From assembly GCA_028727105.1 (NCBI GenBank), contig JAQYOU010000027.1, forward strand, positions 1 to 43,651: 43,651 bases of DNA. Direction: 5' to 3'. Position numbers and translations under genes: made by a program. The notes below the pieces were generated by a model. The model had not been told where the DNA came from. It saw only the letters and a list, made by a program, of their open reading frames with translations, and searched no databases. The stretch comes from a bacterium (lineage in GTDB: Bacteria; Bacillota; Clostridia; Lachnospirales; Lachnospiraceae). Below are positions 43,448 to 43,651 of this stretch, one piece after another (positions within the stretch are counted from its first letter, which is position 1; each line of letters opens with the position of its first letter).

Positions 43448-43651
43448 TACAAAGACAGGAAGCGCATCTAAAATCAAAATGGAGAGTTTTGATGATTTAT
43501 TCGGTGGAAGCAGTGCACAGGAAATAGGGGCAGAGCAGATTATCAATGCTCCGTTAGCAGACCTTCATGAGTTCAAAGACCACCCGTTTAAGGTATTGGA
43601 CGATGAAAAGATGGAGGAAACAACGGAGAGTATCAGACTTTACGGGGTACT
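43437..43651 (+). CDS. parB: ParB/Spo0J-family partition protein (truncated by window end)
   Basis: Starts with ATG 43437, inside the parA end, and runs off the window after 71 residues: KMESFDDLFGGS, then the beginning of the ParB N-terminal domain (LADLHEFKDHPFKV...METTESIRLYGVL-like). Partner of the ParA upstream; binds centromere-like DNA and hydrolyses CTP in characterised members. The rest lies outside the window. Confidence 0.85.
   Translation, partial: MSSNTKTGSASKIKMESFDDLFGGSSAQEIGAEQIINAPLADLHEFKDHPFKVLDDEKMEETTESIRLYGV

Overview
The window looks like a chromosomal segment of a Gram-positive gut anaerobe, most probably a Lachnospiraceae member (Roseburia/Agathobacter/Blautia type). 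The reasons are a T-box-controlled aspS followed by gatCAB, LL-diaminopimelate aminotransferase (DapL), a radical-SAM HemZ, an ANTAR regulator beside glnA, a eukaryotic-type HisA, BIG2-domain secreted proteins, an XRE-like regulator with a membrane Ser/Thr kinase, and AAA-ATPase/PD-(D/E)XK paralogues. The genus is an inference from gene content. No rRNA, tRNA or CRISPR array was seen.

Layout. (1) 1-6.6 kb: asparagine and amidated-tRNA supply. asnA diverges from a T-box-aspS-gatC-gatA-gatB operon; AspRS carries His31, which suggests a non-discriminating enzyme feeding Asp-tRNAAsn to GatCAB. (2) 6.6-12.5 kb: a tight operon of a diacylglycerol-kinase-fold protein with an altered glycine-rich motif (GGSGT for GGDGT) and two paralogous membrane hybrid histidine kinases, each with receiver and HPt domains and no output domain. 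(3) 12.6-19.0 kb: a small HAD phosphatase, a two-helix membrane protein, a cadherin-like surface protein, clpC, a conserved Lachnospiraceae hypothetical and radA. (4) 19.0-26.3 kb: accessory region with a small HTH protein between two near-identical terminators, a secreted BIG2 protein, a transmembrane Ser/Thr kinase with a leucine-rich ectodomain, and two AAA-ATPase/PD-(D/E)XK genes, the first frameshifted. These two are separated and followed by a duplicated roughly 125-bp tail in which a promoter-like element lies in the left arm of a terminator hairpin. (5) 26.3-31.7 kb: a decayed intergenic stretch, a large secreted repeat/BIG2 protein, and guaB convergent with it. (6) 31.8-41.8 kb: biosynthesis and stringent response: hisA (eukaryotic type), glnA, ANTAR regulator, dapF, dapL, then rel, an MBL-fold hydrolase and hemZ. 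(7) 41.8 kb to the end: the edge of what looks like an integrative conjugative element (DUF6075-like, DUF3970-like, ParA, truncated ParB).

The least explained feature is a set of four long imperfect palindromes (about 85-155 bp) at 13151-13305, 17548-17634, 35562-35697 and 40182-40330. Each lies between two co-directional genes in an otherwise operon-like run. Their sequences differ but the plan is the same: long arms held together by patchy and wobble pairing around a small central loop. Only the one before radA ends in a U-tract. They could be attenuators, processing or stability elements, or small non-autonomous mobile elements.
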